Part shown: piece after piece, positions 56,501-64,000 of the stretch
How positions within the stretch are numbered: the stretch's first letter is position 1
Layout: every line of letters begins with the position of its first letter
Source of the DNA: Pseudomonas taiwanensis
Lineage (GTDB): Bacteria; Pseudomonadota; Gammaproteobacteria; Pseudomonadales; Pseudomonadaceae
Assembly (NCBI RefSeq): GCF_013393345.1
Contig: NZ_QJRF01000039.1
Coordinates: forward strand, 1-64,000
Length of the DNA: 64,000 nt
Reading direction: 5' to 3'
Notes under the pieces: model-generated
Seen by the model: only the letters and a program-made list of their open reading frames with translations
Databases searched by the model: none
Told to the model about the DNA's origin: nothing
Program-made: the position numbers and the translations under genes

Positions 56501-59500
56501 GTCGAAGGCCAATTCATCGAAGGCTTCGGGTTCTGGCAGTGGCTGCACCACGGCGGCGGACAGACTCTGTGCACCTCCTTGGCGGAAGCCGCGAATGTCC
56601 TGGATCAACTGCAACGGATCGGTCAACACGCGGCGCGCCTGGAGCTGTTCCAGCAGCGAGGCGAGGCAGTCGTGGCTCTTCTGCAGCAGACCGGCGAGAC
56701 GCGGCGAATGGCTGTAGCGGCGATCCACCAGGCCTTCGTAGAGGGATTCCAGTTCATGGGCGAGATCGCCAATGGGGCGGATCTCGGCCATGCGCGCACC
56801 GCCCTTGAGGGTGTGCAGGTCACGCTGCAGGGCCAGCAGGGCCGGGTTGTTGCCTGGCTCGACGAGCCAGCGTTCCAGCGCCTTGCCAGCACTATCGAGG
56901 ATGTCCACCGCCTCTTCGAGGAAGATCGACACCATCTCTTCGTCCAGGGCGGCCGGAACTTCATCCAGCAGCTCGGCCTCGGGCGCTTGCTCGGGGTCGA
57001 AGGACGCCAGTTCGGGCAACGCCACTTCCTGCAGGCCCAGGGGCTCTTCCACCAAGTCCGGCAGCGGCGGGATACCTTCGGCAGAGGCCCATTCGGTGGC
57101 GTCCGCGTCCAATTCCTCGATTTCCAGGTCCGGGAGACCGGGTTCCAGCAGCGCCAATGCCGCCGGATCAACCACTTCCTGCATCAGGTCGCGCAGGGCC
57201 TGGGCGCGTTCGGGCTGGGGCGTGACCTCCAGCGCAGCAGCGACCTGGTCCATCATGCCGATCAGCGCCTCATGGGCTGCGTCGGCTTCGCTGAAGAAGC
57301 GCTCGCTGACCGGCAGGCTGCCTTCGTCGACCGCACCGTAGACGTCCAGCAGGGCTTCGCAGAGTTCTTCGATCTGCGGCAGCTCGGCCATCTCGGCTCC
57401 ACGGCCAAGCGTACTCAGTTCTTCCAGCAGCGCGCCCAGTTCCTGGCGCTCGGCGGGGTGCTCGCGCCAACGCCGCAGCAAGTCCTCGGCGTCGAGCAGG
57501 ATGTCCATGCCTTCCGCGAGGAACAGGGAGATCATCTGCGGATCGCGCATCTCGCCCTTGTCGTCACGGCGCGCGGCGTTGGCCGCGACCAGGCGGTCCT
57601 GATGCAGCTTCTGGATGCGCTCCAGCAGCTCATTGGTGCCTGGAATCGCCGCCAGCGGCGTGCTGTCGAGCTGGGCCACGCCCTGACGCAACAGGTTCAG
57701 CGCCTCGCGCAGCAGTTCGGCCTCGGAGAGGTCGATACTGAGCAGGTTGGTCTTGTATTCCTTGGCCAGTTTTTCCAGCGGCGTGGCGATCTCGGCGATC
57801 GGCAGGATGCCCGCCATGTGCGCGCTGCCCTTGAGGGTGTGCAGGGCGCGCTGGAGGTCATCGTTGACCGTCTGCGGCAGCTCGTGATCGCAGGCCTTGA
57901 TGAAGCCGGCGAGGGTTTCCAGGTGCAGTTCCGCCTCGTTGCGGAAGATTTCCAGCAGTTGCGGGTCCAGCGCCTCGCCGGACTCGGTGATGACCGGAGC
58001 ATGCGGCTCGCCCACGGGCTCGATGGCCTGCTCTGAACCCGGGGCTTCAGATTTTGGGAGCGGTTGCCCCTTGGCCAGGGCGTGGGCCGTGGCGGCCAGC
58101 TGATCGACGTCATCCCGCTGGCGTTGGGCCTTGCCGGCATAGTCCTCGACCAGGGCGGGCAGGAGGTCGACCACGGCCTGAACCGCCTGGTAGACGGGCT
58201 CGCTGGTCTCGATGCTGCGATCCAGCACGCGGTTGAGCAGGTTCTCCACCGACCAGGACAGTTCGCCGATAACGAGGGCGCGCACCATGCGACCACTGCC
58301 CTTGAGGGTGTGGAAGGCACGGCGCACTTCACCCAGGGCGTCGCGATCGTTGCTGTCGGCACGCCAGCGCGGCAGGTACTCGGCCAGGGTTTCCAGCACC
58401 TCGCCGGCTTCTTCGATAAAGACTTCCTGCAGTTCGTCGTCCACCGGCTCTTCGTCGGCGGGCGGCGGCAACAGGCTTGGCGGCACCTCGCGGGCCGGCG
58501 GATTGAAGGCGGGTACGGGCGCTGCCATGACTTCCGCCAGCGACAGCGGACGCTCAACGGCGGGCTCTTGCACCGGCGCTTCCAGCGGTGCGCTGGGTAG
58601 TTCCACCTCCGGCAGGCCGAGTTCGGCGAGGGCGGCTTCGTCCCACTCCAGCGGTGCCGGCAGGTCCTCCAGGTTCATCGCTTCCAGCTCGGCCACCGGT
58701 TCGGCGCCGGGCAGGGCGTCAAGCTCGTCGAAGTCCAGGCTCGGCAGCGCTTCGAGGCCGGCTTGCGGCATGTCGAGCGCCGGTTGATCGCCCGGCAGGG
58801 CCGGCGGCAGTTCTTCGAGGTCAGCGAGGTCGAAGCTCGGCAACGGCTGGTTCTCGTCGAATTCCAGCGGCGTGTCGAGGCTGAGGTCGAGCAGTTCGTC
58901 CTCCGCCGCCAGCGGCTCTTCGGCCAAGGCGGGCAGGCTGTCCAGCTCGGCCAGGTCGAGGCTCGGCAGGGCTCCGTCGTCCTGCAGCAACGACGGCTCC
59001 AGCTCCAGGCTCGCAGTGGTCTCGGGCTCCAGGCGGAGTTCGATGGTTTCAGCCGACTGCTCGGCTTCCAGCTCATCCAGGCTCCAATCGTTTTCGGCAG
59101 GCAGCGACACGCTCTCGGCGGCCGGCGTCTCGGCAATGGACGCAAGCTCCAGCGGAGCATCCAGACTCAGATCGATGACTTCGGCAGCGGGTTCGACTTC
59201 CAGCTCACCCAGGCTCCAGTTGTCATCGGAGACCAGCAGCTCGCTCTCGGCGACCGGCATCTCGGCAACAGCGGTCACCGGCTCCACCGGTTTGTCCAGG
59301 CCGAGGTCGATACCGTCGGCGAGCGACTCGAACTCCAGATCGTCAAGGCTCCAGCTGTCTTCCGCGACATCCAGTTCGCTCACAGCGACCGGAACTTCGG
59401 CGACAGCCAGTTCCAGCGGTGCATCCAGACTGAAATCGATGCTTTCGGCGGCCGGTTCGGCCTCCAGTTCACCCAGGCTCCAATTGTCATCGGATACCAG

Positions 59501-61438
59501 CAGCTCGCTCTCAGCGGCCGGCGTGGCGGCATCGCCAAGCGCTTCGCGGACAACATCCTGTTCGAGGTTGGCGGCCTCGATGACCGGCTCGAACGCGAAT
59601 GCCTCAGGCATCACCGCTTCCGGCTCGTCTTCCGGATCGAGGTGTTGATGCAGCTCCGATTCTTCGGCCGCCAGTACTTCGATTTCCTGAAGCGGATTGG
59701 CCAGGGGCGCAGGGGCCTCGTCCTCATCTGGCCGATCGAGGATGGAGGGCTTTTCTTTCAGCGGATAACCCAGGGATTCCAGGCTTTCCTCGGCTACATC
59801 GAGGATCAGGTCGCCTTGGGCGGCATGGTCTTCCGAGAGGCGTTCGAGGTAGTACTCGACGCTGGTGATGGCGTCGGCCAGGGTGTCCAGGCTCTGCCAG
59901 TTGGGCACGGCCTTGCGGGCCAGCAGCTGTTCCTGAATGTAGCGGTTGCAGGCTTGCAGCAGGGAAGCGGCGCGCGGCAGCGGGATCATTGCCAGGCCGC
60001 CCCGGGCCTGCGTCAGCAGCTCCGGCACGCGGGCCAGGTGCTCGTGGTTCCACTGCGACGCAATGAACTCGATGATGGCGTCCTTGGCCTGTTCCAGGCC
60101 GTTGCGCGCCTCCTTGATCACCAATTGGTGAATCTGCGCCACGTCGGTGGTGGGCAGGTGGCTTTCTTCCGCCGCGCCATCGTCTGTCGGGCCGACCATG
60201 CCGGCCAGGGTGGCTTCGACGTAGAGCAATGCGCCGGCGACATCCATCAGCACAGCGTCACTGGGTTCACGCTGGCCGAGCGACAGGCCGTGGATGACGT
60301 CGATCTGGTCGAGGATGACTTTGCGCGGTTGACCGAAGCCCAGCACCGCCAGGGTGTCGGCGATCTGCTTGAGCGGCGGCAGCAGGGAATCCAGTTCGGC
60401 CACGCCACTGCGGTCGCTACGGACGAAGAGGTCGAGGCTGTCCTTGACCCGCACCAGTTCCTCACAGAGGGCGGTGACCACCGAACGCATGGCATCGCGG
60501 TCGGGGCCGGCAAGGCGGGCGCGCTCCTCGTCTACCACGGCAGTGTCGGGCAGGGCCTCGTCGAGGCGATAGCGTTCCTTCAGGGCACGAATACGCGGCG
60601 ACTGGGCCGGCGCCTTGGCGACGTAGAACAGCAGGTTCTTCACCAGGTCTTCCGGAGCAGCCTGGTTGAAGCCGTCCGCACCCTCATCGAGCAGGCGCTT
60701 GAGTTCCTTGTCGACCTGGCGCAGCAGGTTGCGCACCGAGGAACCGTTGACCACGGAGCCATTGGCCAGGCCTTCCACCAGGCCGGAGGCGATCTGCCAG
60801 AGCGGGCCGAGCGGCGCGTCCTGGCAGAGGGATTCGAGGCGCGCGAAGACCCGCGCCATGTAGCCGAGGTTGGCGGCCAGGTCCTGGTTACGGATCACGC
60901 CGACCAGGGCGGTCTGCAACATCTGCCGCAACTTGCGCAGCAGCACCGGCAGATCGGCGGTGCGCATGCGCGCCAGGGTGTCCATCGACAGCGCCGGGAG
61001 CACGCTGGACAGGTCAGGTGCGAACAGGCTGGTTTCCGACAGCAGGTTGTCGCCACGGGCGGCACGCAGGTCGTTGAGTAGCGGCAGCAGGACCATCGGC
61101 AGGTCACGGCGGGCGCTCTGGATACGGTCCAGGTACGGCGGCAGTTGCAGGATGGCCTGCATCAGCACTTCCAGGGCCTCGCCCCGGTTGGCCGCGCGGC
61201 CTTCCATCAGGGCCTGGGCAAGACGCTCCATTTCTTCGGCGAGCAGGGCTGCGCCGTAGAACTCGACCATCTGCAGCGTGCCCTGGACCTGATGGATATA
61301 GGTCAGGCAGAAACGCATGCGCGTCGGGTCCTGGGGATTTTCGACGAAATCCTCCAGGGCCTGCCGCGCCTGCTTCAGGGTTTCCGCGATCTCGCCCTTT
61401 ACCCACTCGAGGGCAACGTAGTCGTGCCGATCAGTCAT
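53540..61438 (-). CDS. chpA: Chemosensory hybrid kinase ChpA
   Basis: Giant CheA-like kinase of the Pil-Chp twitching/cAMP pathway, 2632 residues. Six Hpt histidines can be located: His49 (IHQVQGTLQM) and HTLK motifs at His1043, 1200, 1542, 1750 and 1898. Ser1342 (STLGRGAEM) replaces the histidine in an Spt-like domain; Thr525 may be the Tpt site. An acidic linker with tandem repeats spans about residues 630-960. The kinase core has NAVDHGVENAEARRASGKPE and GRGVGMDVV, then a CheW domain and a C-terminal receiver with phospho-acceptor Asp2562 (LLDIEMPRMDGF). P. aeruginosa ChpA is 2472 residues, so this one is about 160 longer. It overlaps chpB and sits 9 bases from pilK. Confidence 0.97.
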   Translation of the reverse strand: MTDRHDYVALEWVKGEIAETLKQARQALEDFVENPQDPTRMRFCLTYIHQVQGTLQMVEFYGAALLAEEMERLAQALMEGRAANRGEALEVLMQAILQLPPYLDRIQSARRDLPMVLLPLLNDLRAARGDNLLSETSLFAPDLSSVLPALSMDTLARMRTADLPVLLRKLRQMLQTALVGVIRNQDLAANLGYMARVFARLESLCQDAPLGPLWQIASGLVEGLANGSVVNGSSVRNLLRQVDKELKRLLDEGADGFNQAAPEDLVKNLLFYVAKAPAQSPRIRALKERYRLDEALPDTAVVDEERARLAGPDRDAMRSVVTALCEELVRVKDSLDLFVRSDRSGVAELDSLLPPLKQIADTLAVLGFGQPRKVILDQIDVIHGLSLGQREPSDAVLMDVAGALLYVEATLAGMVGPTDDGAAEESHLPTTDVAQIHQLVIKEARNGLEQAKDAIIEFIASQWNHEHLARVPELLTQARGGLAMIPLPRAASLLQACNRYIQEQLLARKAVPNWQSLDTLADAITSVEYYLERLSEDHAAQGDLILDVAEESLESLGYPLKEKPSILDRPDEDEAPAPLANPLQEIEVLAAEESELHQHLDPEDEPEAVMPEAFAFEPVIEAANLEQDVVREALGDAATPAAESELLVSDDNWSLGELEAEPAAESIDFSLDAPLELAVAEVPVAVSELDVAEDSWSLDDLEFESLADGIDLGLDKPVEPVTAVAEMPVAESELLVSDDNWSLGELEVEPAAEVIDLSLDAPLELASIAETPAAESVSLPAENDWSLDELEAEQSAETIELRLEPETTASLELEPSLLQDDGALPSLDLAELDSLPALAEEPLAAEDELLDLSLDTPLEFDENQPLPSFDLADLEELPPALPGDQPALDMPQAGLEALPSLDFDELDALPGAEPVAELEAMNLEDLPAPLEWDEAALAELGLPEVELPSAPLEAPVQEPAVERPLSLAEVMAAPVPAFNPPAREVPPSLLPPPADEEPVDDELQEVFIEEAGEVLETLAEYLPRWRADSNDRDALGEVRRAFHTLKGSGRMVRALVIGELSWSVENLLNRVLDRSIETSEPVYQAVQAVVDLLPALVEDYAGKAQRQRDDVDQLAATAHALAKGQPLPKSEAPGSEQAIEPVGEPHAPVITESGEALDPQLLEIFRNEAELHLETLAGFIKACDHELPQTVNDDLQRALHTLKGSAHMAGILPIAEIATPLEKLAKEYKTNLLSIDLSEAELLREALNLLRQGVAQLDSTPLAAIPGTNELLERIQKLHQDRLVAANAARRDDKGEMRDPQMISLFLAEGMDILLDAEDLLRRWREHPAERQELGALLEELSTLGRGAEMAELPQIEELCEALLDVYGAVDEGSLPVSERFFSEADAAHEALIGMMDQVAAALEVTPQPERAQALRDLMQEVVDPAALALLEPGLPDLEIEELDADATEWASAEGIPPLPDLVEEPLGLQEVALPELASFDPEQAPEAELLDEVPAALDEEMVSIFLEEAVDILDSAGKALERWLVEPGNNPALLALQRDLHTLKGGARMAEIRPIGDLAHELESLYEGLVDRRYSHSPRLAGLLQKSHDCLASLLEQLQARRVLTDPLQLIQDIRGFRQGGAQSLSAAVVQPLPEPEAFDELAFDDEEAANPGEPLAAANEELEESELDVATEVLGETSLAELLEMRVAEEPAAYSASQPFDNDQDPELVEIFLEEGFDILDSAGAALQRWTEDPDNSLEIESLQRDLHTLKGGARMAEIGPIGDLAHELEFLYEGLCGGRLRASPALFGLLQACQDRLSEMLDAVRARRPLPDGQALIDAIQRWRANPSEQLSMPSAVHLQPAAADDLEAVAEADILDIFLEEADDLLEAMETAIGRWEEAREDGAHVEELLRVLHTLKGGARLAGQKRLGDLTHDLEQHLVEAQQQGAPWPESLFLDVQSGYEGLQAELEELRQQLDQSIAEDLAPAPAPSQPEAPQLATPIVAASVQPLVVGEERVLPFVHRAREAAQEAAARRAPQELVKVPAELLEGLVNLAGETSIFRGRVEQQVSDFSFTLSEMESTIERVRDQLRRLDTETQAQILSRYQAEAERAGYEDFDPLEMDRHSQLQQLSRALFESASDLLDLKETLAAKNRDAETLLLQQARVNTELQEGLMRTRMVPFDRLVPRLRRIVRQVASELDKQVEFVVGNAEGEMDRTVLERMVAPLEHMLRNAVDHGVENAEARRASGKPESGTIRLNLGREGGDIVLTLADDGAGIKLEAVRRKAIERGMMDIESDLSDHEVLQFILEPGFSTADKVTQISGRGVGMDVVHSEVKQLGGTMSIDSTPGEGSRFLIRLPFTVSVNRALMVLSGEDLYAIPLNTIEGIVRVSPYELETYYQPDAPRFEYAGQNYELKYLGDLLANGQQPKLVGQSLPLPVILVRSSEHAVAVQVDALVGSREIVVKSLGPQFAGVHGISGATILGDGRVVVILDLLATIRTRHAHLVQPQLRSASANLLPVEVDLERPPLVMVVDDSVTVRKVTSRLLERNGMNVLTAKDGVDAIALLQEQRPDIMLLDIEMPRMDGFEVATLIRHDERLKDLPIIMITSRTGEKHRERAMAIGVNDYLGKPYQESLLLESIQHLVKRT
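59030..59500 (-). repeat. In-frame tandem repeat in the ChpA acidic linker
   Basis: Four copies of a 43-45 residue unit with the core ESELLVSDDNWSLGELE are spaced by their tryptophan codons at 59480, 59351, 59216 and 59084 (129, 135 and 132 bases). Copies two and four are more diverged (AEDSWSLDDLE, AENDWSLDELE). A second, shorter motif (LPSLDLAELDSLPAL and variants) follows at about residues 815-930. Confidence 0.88.
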
Positions 61439-61447
61439 AGCCGTCTG

Positions 61448-62329
61448 CTATCCCTTCCGGGTGAATGCCAGAACCTGTTCATTGGCCACCGGTTCGAGGT
61501 CCGGATGTTGCCAACCCACTACTTCGCCCACACCCAGCACCATCAAGCCTCCCGGCGCCAGGCGTTCGGCCAGGCGATTGAGGATTTCCCGACGGCGCCA
61601 GCGACGGAAGTAGATCAACAGGTTCTGACAGAAAATTACGTCCATGCCGGACATTGGCGCCTTGGCCAGCTCCAGCACATTGAGCCGTGCGCAGCACACC
61701 CGTGCGGCCAGGCTCGGCACTATCTTGTAGCGGCCATCGTCCTGGGCCTGGAAATAACGCGCGGTGAGCGCCTGTTCCAGTTGCTCCAGGCGCCGGGCGC
61801 CATACAGCCCTTCACGGGCCTTGGCCAGGGCGTTGAGGCTGATGTCGGTACCGGTGACGCCGAAGTAATCCGGCTGTTCCGTCTCGCCCAGCGCCTCGGC
61901 CGCCACCATGGCCAGGGAATAGGGTTCTTCGCCGCTGGAGCAACCCACGCTCCAGATTTCCAGGGGCCTGGCCAACCCAGCTTCGACACGCTTGCGCAGG
62001 TAATCGGCAAGCAGTTCGAAGGAGGCCGGGTGCCGGAAGAAACGGGTCTCCTGCACGGTCAGGCGATCCAGCAGGGTCGACCATTCCACCGCGCCACGCG
62101 GCCCGTCGGTGACCTGGCGGTAATAGCTGGCGTAGTCCTGGACCCCCAGTTCGCGCATGCGCGCACTGAGATTGGTCTGAAGGAATGACCGGCGCTGGTC
62201 GCTGACCACCACGCCGGTACGCTCCTCGAGTAGCTTCTGCCAGTCGTGGAACTCCGCTGTCGTCATGTCGGCCAGGGGTTTCAAGGCCCAGACGCCGCCT
62301 GGCTGCATGCTGTCGTGCCCTTGGTTCAT
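61448..62329 (-). CDS. pilK: CheR-like methyltransferase PilK
   Basis: A 293-residue receptor methyltransferase of the twitching pathway. ETRFFRHPASFELLADYL, EIWSVGCSSGEEPYSLAM (SAM site) and VIFCQNLLIYF are CheR signatures. PAO1 PilK is about the same length. It is 41 bases after pilJ and 9 before chpA. Confidence 0.95.
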   Translation of the reverse strand: MNQGHDSMQPGGVWALKPLADMTTAEFHDWQKLLEERTGVVVSDQRRSFLQTNLSARMRELGVQDYASYYRQVTDGPRGAVEWSTLLDRLTVQETRFFRHPASFELLADYLRKRVEAGLARPLEIWSVGCSSGEEPYSLAMVAAEALGETEQPDYFGVTGTDISLNALAKAREGLYGARRLEQLEQALTARYFQAQDDGRYKIVPSLAARVCCARLNVLELAKAPMSGMDVIFCQNLLIYFRRWRRREILNRLAERLAPGGLMVLGVGEVVGWQHPDLEPVANEQVLAFTRKG

Positions 62330-62370
62330 GGCCGTCGTGCCGCGACCTCAGGCCGCGGCGCCTCCCCTGG

Positions 62371-64000
62371 TCAGGCTATGTCCTGAGCTTCCGGCAGTTT
62401 GAAACCGGAAACCGACTTGCGCATCTCGCTCGCCATCTTCGCCAGGTTGCCGATGCTCTTCGCAGTGGCGGTGGTACCGGCGGAGGTCTGCGAGGTGATC
62501 TCCTGAATCACGTTCATGGTGTTGGAGATATGGCCCGCGGAGGACGCTTGCTGACGAGCGGCGTTGGAGATGTTCTGGATGAGCGCGGCGAGGGTCTTGG
62601 ATACCTTCTCGATCTCTTCCAGGGCCACGCCGGCGTCCTGTGCCAGGCGGGCACCACGGACCACTTCGGAGGTGGTCTGCTCCATGGAGATAACCGCTTC
62701 GTTGGTGTCGGTCTGAATGGTCTTCACCAGCGCCTCGATCTGCTTGGTCGCAGCGGAGGAACGTTCCGCGAGGCGCTGTACCTCGTCCGCTACCACGGCG
62801 AAGCCACGGCCCGCATCGCCCGCCATGGACGCCTGGATCGCGGCGTTCAGTGCGAGGATGTTGGTCTGGTCGGCAATGTCGTTAATCAGGCTCACGATGT
62901 CACCGATCTCCTGGGACGATTCACCGAGGCGTTTGATCCGCTTCGAGGTGTCCTGGATCTGCTCACGGATGTTATCCATGCCGGTGATGGTGTTGTGCAC
63001 CACTTCGTTGCCCTTGTTGGCGATGGCTACGGAGCGTTCCGCTACCGCCGAGGACTCGGAGGCGTTCGCCGATACCTGGTCAATGGACACGGCCATTTCG
63101 TTGATCGCGGCGGAGGCGCCGGCGATTTCCTGGGCCTGGTGCTCGGAAGCCTCGGCCAGGTGCATGGCGGTGGCCTGGGTTTCCTGGGCGGCGGCGGCCA
63201 CCTGCACGGCAGTCAGGTTGATGGTTTCAACCAGTTCGCGGAGCTGGTCGATGGAGTAGTTGATGGAGTCCGCGATCGCACCGGTGAAGTCCTCGGTCAC
63301 GGTCGCGGCCACGGTCAGGTCACCGTCGGCGAGGTCGGCAATTTCGTCGAGCAGACGCAGAATCGCGGCCTGGTTACGTTCGTTCTTCGCGGCGGTTTCA
63401 GCCAGTCGGCTACGGGTGCTCTGTACCATCACCAGGCCGATGAGGATGATCGCGCCCAGGGCGAGGGCACCCAGCACGTAGCCGGCCAGGGTGTTCAGGC
63501 CGCGGCCGTTGGCCAGGTTCTCGAAGCCGGTGGTCAGGGCGGATGCCTTGTCCAGCAAGGTCTGGGAGCCGGTGAAGATGGTGTTGGCGGATTCGCGGAC
63601 CTGGAACAGTTCCGGGGAGGTTTCGAGGATCTCGTCCACCGAACCGGAAACGAATTCGAAGAGCTCGGAAATCTCCTGCAGGCGCTCCAGCGCCTCGGTG
63701 TTGGTCACCTTGGAGATATCCATTGCGGCGTTGCCTTCGAGCATGGCGTTCAGTACACGGCCGAACAGGCTGGCGTCGCGGCCGAACATGTCGGCGGCCT
63801 GTACCGAGTCTTCGTCACCGGCCAGTACCTTGTTCACCGAGCCCAGGATACGTTCTGCCAGCAGCGACTGGCGCTGGGCCACGGAAACCTGGCTGGCGGG
63901 CGCACCGCTTTCGAGGAGGATGTCCACGACTTCCTCGTACTCGACCTGCAGCTGCGGAATGGTTTCGGCGAGGGTGGCGGCTACCTGGTGCAGGGACAGT
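62371..64000 (-). CDS. pilJ: Methyl-accepting receptor PilJ (C-terminal part)
   Basis: About 543 C-terminal residues of the twitching chemoreceptor; the 5' end is beyond the right edge, and the frame stays open to base 64000. A membrane segment ([19 protein letters not shown]) is followed by a HAMP-like region and the highly conserved tip [20 protein letters not shown]. Full-length PilJ is about 680 residues. It signals to ChpA, whose genes follow downstream. Confidence 0.96.
   Translation of the reverse strand, partial: LSLHQVAATLAETIPQLQVEYEEVVDILLESGAPASQVSVAQRQSLLAERILGSVNKVLAGDEDSVQAADMFGRDASLFGRVLNAMLEGNAAMDISKVTNTEALERLQEISELFEFVSGSVDEILETSPELFQVRESANTIFTGSQTLLDKASALTTGFENLANGRGLNTLAGYVLGALALGAIILIGLVMVQSTRSRLAETAAKNERNQAAILRLLDEIADLADGDLTVAATVTEDFTGAIADSINYSIDQLRELVETINLTAVQVAAAAQETQATAMHLAEASEHQAQEIAGASAAINEMAVSIDQVSANASESSAVAERSVAIANKGNEVVHNTITGMDNIREQIQDTSKRIKRLGESSQEIGDIVSLINDIADQTNILALNAAIQASMAGDAGRGFAVVADEVQRLAERSSAATKQIEALVKTIQTDTNEAVISMEQTTSEVVRGARLAQDAGVALEEIEKVSKTLAALIQNISNAARQQASSAGHISNTMNVIQEITSQTSAGTTATAKSIGNLAKMASEMRKSVSGFKLPEAQDIA

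Noticed and set aside
53522-58036. A 1504-codon open frame on the plus strand
   Set aside because: It is exactly antisense to chpA, rich in H, Q, A and V as expected for a GC-rich shadow frame, and has no recognisable domain.

Overview
The window looks like a chromosomal stretch of a high-GC Pseudomonas, close to the P. aeruginosa group but not P. aeruginosa itself. The protein sequences and local gene orders recall several blocks of the PAO1 map (bet/cbc/sdaB, fba-pgk-epd-tktA-metK, ahcY-metF-rhlE2, yceI-bioA-rsmE-chp/pil) joined in a different order. Pseudomonas-type intergenic REP palindromes occur throughout. The comparisons with PAO1 are from memory, not from an alignment.

Region 1 (1-13.6 kb) handles quaternary amines. 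It holds a serine dehydratase (partial), the Cbc-type choline/betaine/carnitine ABC transporter (ATPase, permease, binding protein), two extra binding proteins, a BCCT choline transporter, and choline-to-glycine-betaine oxidation (betB, betA). Two intact BetI repressor paralogues lie on either side of betT, each next to its own palindromic operator. Choline is imported and oxidised to betaine. Betaine is demethylated elsewhere to glycine and serine, and SdaB turns serine into pyruvate.

Region 2 (13.6-28.5 kb) is mixed: a TorT-like periplasmic protein, an MdtD-like exporter, the ribosome-assembly helicase DbpA, three orphan solute-binding proteins, a YccS-like membrane protein, a MocR regulator divergent from a DUF1127 protein, an HDOD protein, a YgjP-like metalloprotease and a family-7 alginate lyase. 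It also contains a REPtron: a RAYT (Y1 HUH) transposase flanked by two of the REP pairs seen across the window.

Region 3 (28.6-46.4 kb) is central metabolism and the SAM cycle. fba, two or three small lipoproteins, pgk, epd and tktA are on the minus strand. Divergent from them is an ArsR-methyltransferase fusion protein followed by metK. Then come ligB, a cytochrome c'-like lipoprotein, a DUF1090 protein, an acyl-CoA thioesterase, an SAH riboswitch in front of ahcY-metF, another orphan binding protein, and an RhlE2-type helicase with a long low-complexity tail.

Region 4 (46.6-64 kb) holds yceI and cytochrome b561, a flavin amine oxidase, bioA, rsmE, and the twitching-motility chemosensory genes chpC, chpB, chpA, pilK and pilJ (partial). 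These control type IV pili and cAMP in P. aeruginosa. ChpA carries a tandem-repeat acidic linker.

Most of the window is well-known core genome. I saw no tRNA or rRNA gene, CRISPR array, prophage or integron. The less ordinary items are the REPtron with hybrid REP arms, the duplicated BetI/operator pair, the triple binding-protein Cbc locus, the two-tier SAM-cycle control, and the ChpA and RhlE tails.
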